33,936 nt of DNA. Source: Deltaproteobacteria bacterium. Its GTDB lineage: Bacteria; Desulfobacterota; Syntrophobacteria; Syntrophobacterales; Syntrophobacteraceae. The position numbers were made by a program, and so were the translations under genes. The number at the start of each line of letters is the position of its first letter. Position 1 is the stretch's first letter. The DNA lies in the NCBI GenBank assembly GCA_021777755.1, contig JAJYDE010000045.1, positions 1-33,936 on the forward strand, written 5' to 3'. The notes beneath the pieces are model-generated. The model was not told where the DNA came from, searched no databases, and saw nothing but the letters and a program-made list of their open reading frames with translations. Shown here in pieces: positions 31,992 to 33,936 of the stretch.

Positions 31992-32933
31992 TCACGCACC
32001 GCGGCTTGCCAGCTCTTCGAGAATTTTTTTTGCCCTCTCCACGTCTTTTTGAATCTGCACCGCCAGCTCTTCGGGGCCCGAAAAGCGCCTCTCTTCGCGC
32101 AGACGGTCGATGAATCTTATTACGATGGTCTTGCCGTAGATGTCCTCATGGAAATCGAAAAGGTGTGCTTCGAGCGACACTTCGGTGTTGCCGAAGGTCG
32201 GATTGTATCCGAGATTGGCCGCGCCTCCGTACCTTTTGCCCTCGACTTCGGCTTCGATCACATAGACGCCCGTGGGCGGGGTGGCCGTGGAGGGCATCCT
32301 GATGTTTGCGGTGGGAAATCCCAGGCTAATACCGCGCCGCCGCCCGGCAATGACCTCGCCGCTCACCTCGAAGAACCGTCCGAGAAGGCGATTGGCGTCT
32401 TTGATTTTGCCCCCCGCGATCATCTGCCGGATGGCCGTGCTGCTGACAACGGTCTCATCGACCTTGATGCCCGAAACCGTATCGACTTCAAAGCCGTATT
32501 CGCCTCCAAGGCGTCTTAGAAAATCGATGTCGCCCTCGCGGCCTTGCCCGAACCGGTAGTCGTAGCCAACGATGATCGCCTTTGCGCCGATGTTTTCCAC
32601 CAAAACGATCTGCACGAACTCCCGGGCCGACATTCGAGAAAAAAGGTGATTGAAGGGAATCACAATCGTTGCGTCGATGCCGCACCTGGCGATGAGGTCC
32701 ATCTTGAGTCTGTGGCTGGTTATGAAAGCGGGGGCGCGTTGGGGAGAAAGCACCTCGATAGGGTGGGGATCGAAGGTCGCCACCGCCGAGTGGCCTCCGA
32801 GCTTGTGCGCCCACTCTCTTACCTTTTGGAAAAGTGCCTGGTGGCCTTTATGGATTCCATCAAAGTTTCCGATGGTTATGGCGGGATCTTTTAGCCTGCC
32901 GCGTGCGGACTGAATTCCGTGAAACACCTGCAT
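31992..32933 (-). CDS. ribF: bifunctional riboflavin kinase/FAD synthetase
   Basis: RibF (313 aa) phosphorylates riboflavin to FMN and adenylates it to FAD. The adenylyltransferase half (about 1-180) shows AITIGNFDGIHKGHQAL, ATFDPHPIEVL and IVGYDYRFGQGREGD, with SSTAIRQ. The kinase half (about 185-305) shows GRFFEVSGEVIAGRRRGISLGFPTANI and VEAHLFDFHEDIYGKTI-like blocks (HLFDFHEDIYGK). ATG 32933 (MQVFHGIQSARG) matches the family start; the longer frame from 32999 would run into the tRNA promoter. No FMN riboswitch is seen upstream. Confidence 0.95.
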   Translation of the reverse strand: MQVFHGIQSARGRLKDPAITIGNFDGIHKGHQALFQKVREWAHKLGGHSAVATFDPHPIEVLSPQRAPAFITSHRLKMDLIARCGIDATIVIPFNHLFSRMSAREFVQIVLVENIGAKAIIVGYDYRFGQGREGDIDFLRRLGGEYGFEVDTVSGIKVDETVVSSTAIRQMIAGGKIKDANRLLGRFFEVSGEVIAGRRRGISLGFPTANIRMPSTATPPTGVYVIEAEVEGKRYGGAANLGYNPTFGNTEVSLEAHLFDFHEDIYGKTIVIRFIDRLREERRFSGPEELAVQIQKDVERAKKILEELASRGA

Positions 32934-32971
32934 ACAGTTTGAGACATCCTTCGGAAAGTAATCGAAACGCC

Positions 32972-33000
32972 TTGACAGGCAAAGACTTTTAAAATACAAT
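32972..33000 (+). promoter_or_regulatory. promoter of tRNA-Leu
   Basis: TTGACA (32972-32977), a 17-nt spacer and TACAAT (32995-33000) form a near-consensus sigma-70 promoter, 26 nt before the mature tRNA. It overlaps the leader of the divergent ribF gene. Confidence 0.8.
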
Positions 33001-33026
33001 AACTTTCATTCTTTTTCAAGGCAATT

Positions 33027-33110
33027 GCCGAAGTGGCGGAACTGGTAGACGCGCTAGGTTCAGGGTCTAGTGGCCGTACGGCTGTCGGGGTTCGAGTCCC
33101 CGCTTCGGCA
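33027..33110 (+). tRNA. tRNA-Leu (anticodon CAG)
   Basis: This 84-nt class II tRNA has acceptor stem GCCGAAG/CTTCGGC, D-arm GCGGAACTGGTAGACGC, anticodon arm CTAGG TTCAGGG TCTAG (anticodon CAG, codon CUG), a long variable arm (GGCCGTACGGCTGT) and T-arm CGGGG TTCGAGT CCCCG. The discriminator is A73, as required for leucine. CCA is not encoded (AAC CA follows with a gap). Confidence 0.97.
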
Positions 33111-33124
33111 AACCAGTAAAATCT

Positions 33125-33160
33125 AAGGACTTGGCGGGATTTCCGTTGAGTCCTTTTTAG
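33125..33160 (+). terminator. intrinsic terminator after tRNA-Leu
   Basis: AAGGACT (33125-33131) pairs with AGTCCTT (33149-33155). The loop is 17 nt, and TTTT runs from the second arm, 15 nt after the tRNA. Confidence 0.6.
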
Positions 33161-33530
33161 TTCGGTTTAAAAACCCCTGTGCACCAAGGCGGTTTGAAGC
33201 GGTTTTTTAGCCGGTCGCAATGACGGTCGTGGAACCCGCCGCCCTTGCCCATGTCTGAGCCTTCCATTTCTCGATGGCAAGGGGCATACCTGCCGGGATA
33301 TTGCAGCTTTTTAACATTGTGGGGAAAAGAAGGAATTGAATTGAGATAGACGGGGTGCCAGGATACGGCCCGCGACAATGGTCTTCAGTGGCCGCGTTTT
33401 TCGGTCGGGACCGGACATGGTCTTTCCCGGATGCCTGCAAAAGCCGTATTCTTCTGACAATCCCGAGCCGGCTTACAAAAGGAATCGATTAAGGCTCCAT
33501 GAGGAAGGGTCTTGGCGGCCCTTGACCTCC
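33161..33530. other. non-coding stretch
   Basis: There is no supported gene. Overlapping minus frames (33157-33378, 33207-33440) have odd Cys/His/Arg-rich composition and no starts with ribosome binding sites. The segment GCCGGTCGCAATGACGG near 33210 resembles dispersed non-coding repeats common in deltaproteobacteria, but only one copy is present here. Confidence 0.4.
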
Positions 33531-33562
33531 AAAACAAAGCCGGAGCCTTTAACGGCTCCGGC
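33531..33562 (-). terminator. intrinsic terminator of the interrupted cold-shock gene
   Basis: On the minus strand, GCCGGAGCC gttaaa GGCTCCGGC (a 9-bp perfect stem, 33562-33539) is followed by TTTGTTTT (33538-33531). It lies 36 nt after the remnant csp stop codon. Confidence 0.75.
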
Positions 33563-33597
33563 CAATGCTTATCTCGGCATGTTTCGCAAAGCTTCGA

Positions 33598-33654
33598 CTA
33601 GAGTTTTCGCACGTTTACCGCGTTTGGCCCTTTGGAACCTCTTTCCTCGTAACC
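33598..33654 (-). pseudogene. 3' remnant of a cold-shock protein gene
   Basis: The minus frame ends GYEERGSKGPNAVNVRKL and then TAG, which is the C-terminal pattern of CspA-family RNA-binding cold-shock proteins (…GPxAxNVxx). A complete Csp has about 66-70 residues; only the last 18 or so remain. Directly upstream the sequence changes to the end of an IS66-type transposase in the same frame, separated by a TGA (33672-33670). The gene was evidently broken by that element. Its terminator still follows. Confidence 0.65.
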
Positions 33655-33669
33655 GTTCACCGTTGAGTT

Positions 33670-33936
33670 TCATTTGAGAAGAGAGGGCAACGACTCCCGC
33701 CGGAAGAACGCACTCATCAGATGAGAGAGAAACTGAAAAGCATTGCTGTTTTGCATTTGGCAAGTGCGGGTGACAGTGAGGATTCTTTCCGTGAAACGCT
33801 CTCCGTCGCAGGACTGATTACCGAAGCAGATTTTACGCCATTGGACGGCGGGTCTTATAGCCCGCTCAGCCGCATTGTTGGTTGGCTCTATCCCTTCAAT
33901 TCGCAAGAAGGTAAAGAGAATGTCCCAGTTTTTGAG
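33670..33936 (-). CDS. IS66-family transposase, C-terminal part (runs off the window)
   Basis: The C-terminal part of an IS66-type DDE transposase is present. EGIEPTNNAAERAIRPAV contains the catalytic Glu region, followed by WRKICFGNQSCDGERFTERILTV, TCQMQNSNAFQFL and SLPSLLK. The frame stays open to the window edge, upstream of the first visible ATG (33906). The remainder of the gene, the tnpA/tnpB partners and the other end of the element are outside. The terminal inverted repeat is not obvious after the stop, so the element may be cut at this end. Confidence 0.88.
   Translation of the reverse strand, partial: LKNWDILFTFLRIEGIEPTNNAAERAIRPAVQWRKICFGNQSCDGERFTERILTVTRTCQMQNSNAFQFLSHLMSAFFRRESLPSLLK

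Noticed and set aside
1-33936. CRISPR array, cas genes, rRNA
   Set aside because: No regularly spaced repeat-spacer pattern and no such genes are seen.

Overview
The window looks like the chromosome of a strictly anaerobic deltaproteobacterium, probably a Syntrophobacter-like or sulfate-reducing relative (Desulfobacterota). This is an inference from gene content. Pointers are a CooC-type nickel ATPase beside a DUF3786 protein (typical of organisms with CO dehydrogenase/acetyl-CoA synthase), MobA for molybdopterin enzymes, alanine dehydrogenase, a fused acetyl-CoA hydrolase/GNAT protein, and a tmRNA tag (ADDYAYAVAA) resembling those of deltaproteobacteria.

Region 1 (1 to about 5837) is accessory DNA. 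It holds AT-rich sequence with little coding support, a HigB/HigA-type toxin-antitoxin (TA) pair, a serine resolvase with a recognisable res-like site, a phosphoribosyltransferase-fold gene between direct copies of the res half-site, an unknown 213-aa gene ending in iteron-like 11-bp repeats, a second TA pair (DUF4258 toxin, MqsA-like antitoxin) behind a perfect palindrome, and a decayed stretch with hairpins, a start-less reading frame and a frameshifted tyrosine integrase. The integrase remnant runs into the 3' end of ssrA (tmRNA, minus strand), so this is the ssrA-proximal end of an integrated element that can probably no longer excise itself.

Region 2 (5816 to 26422) is core-like chromosome. 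On the minus strand are ssrA and the tightly spaced lgt, acetyl-CoA hydrolase/GNAT and predicted nuclease genes. On the plus strand are a His-rich protein and mobA, then a TolC/adaptor/RND metal-type efflux operon. A thioredoxin diverges from DUF3786-cooC, followed by folE2 and a kinase/P-loop fusion. A minus-strand cluster carries two unknown genes, pgpA, an HD-domain protein and ddl, with ald behind it.

Region 3 (26534 to 33155) is the conserved rpsF-rpsR-DUF2232-rplI-dnaB cluster, then hflX (apparently with an ACG start), ribF on the minus strand, and tRNA-Leu(CAG) with a near-consensus promoter and a terminator.

Region 4 (33156 to the end) is mostly non-coding. It ends with the last codons and terminator of a cold-shock gene, cut off by the 3' end of an IS66-family transposase that runs off the window.

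No CRISPR array, rRNA or cas gene was seen. The less explained parts are the resolvase/PRTase/TA segment, the unknown gene pair at 23627-25134, and the predicted nuclease next to ssrA.
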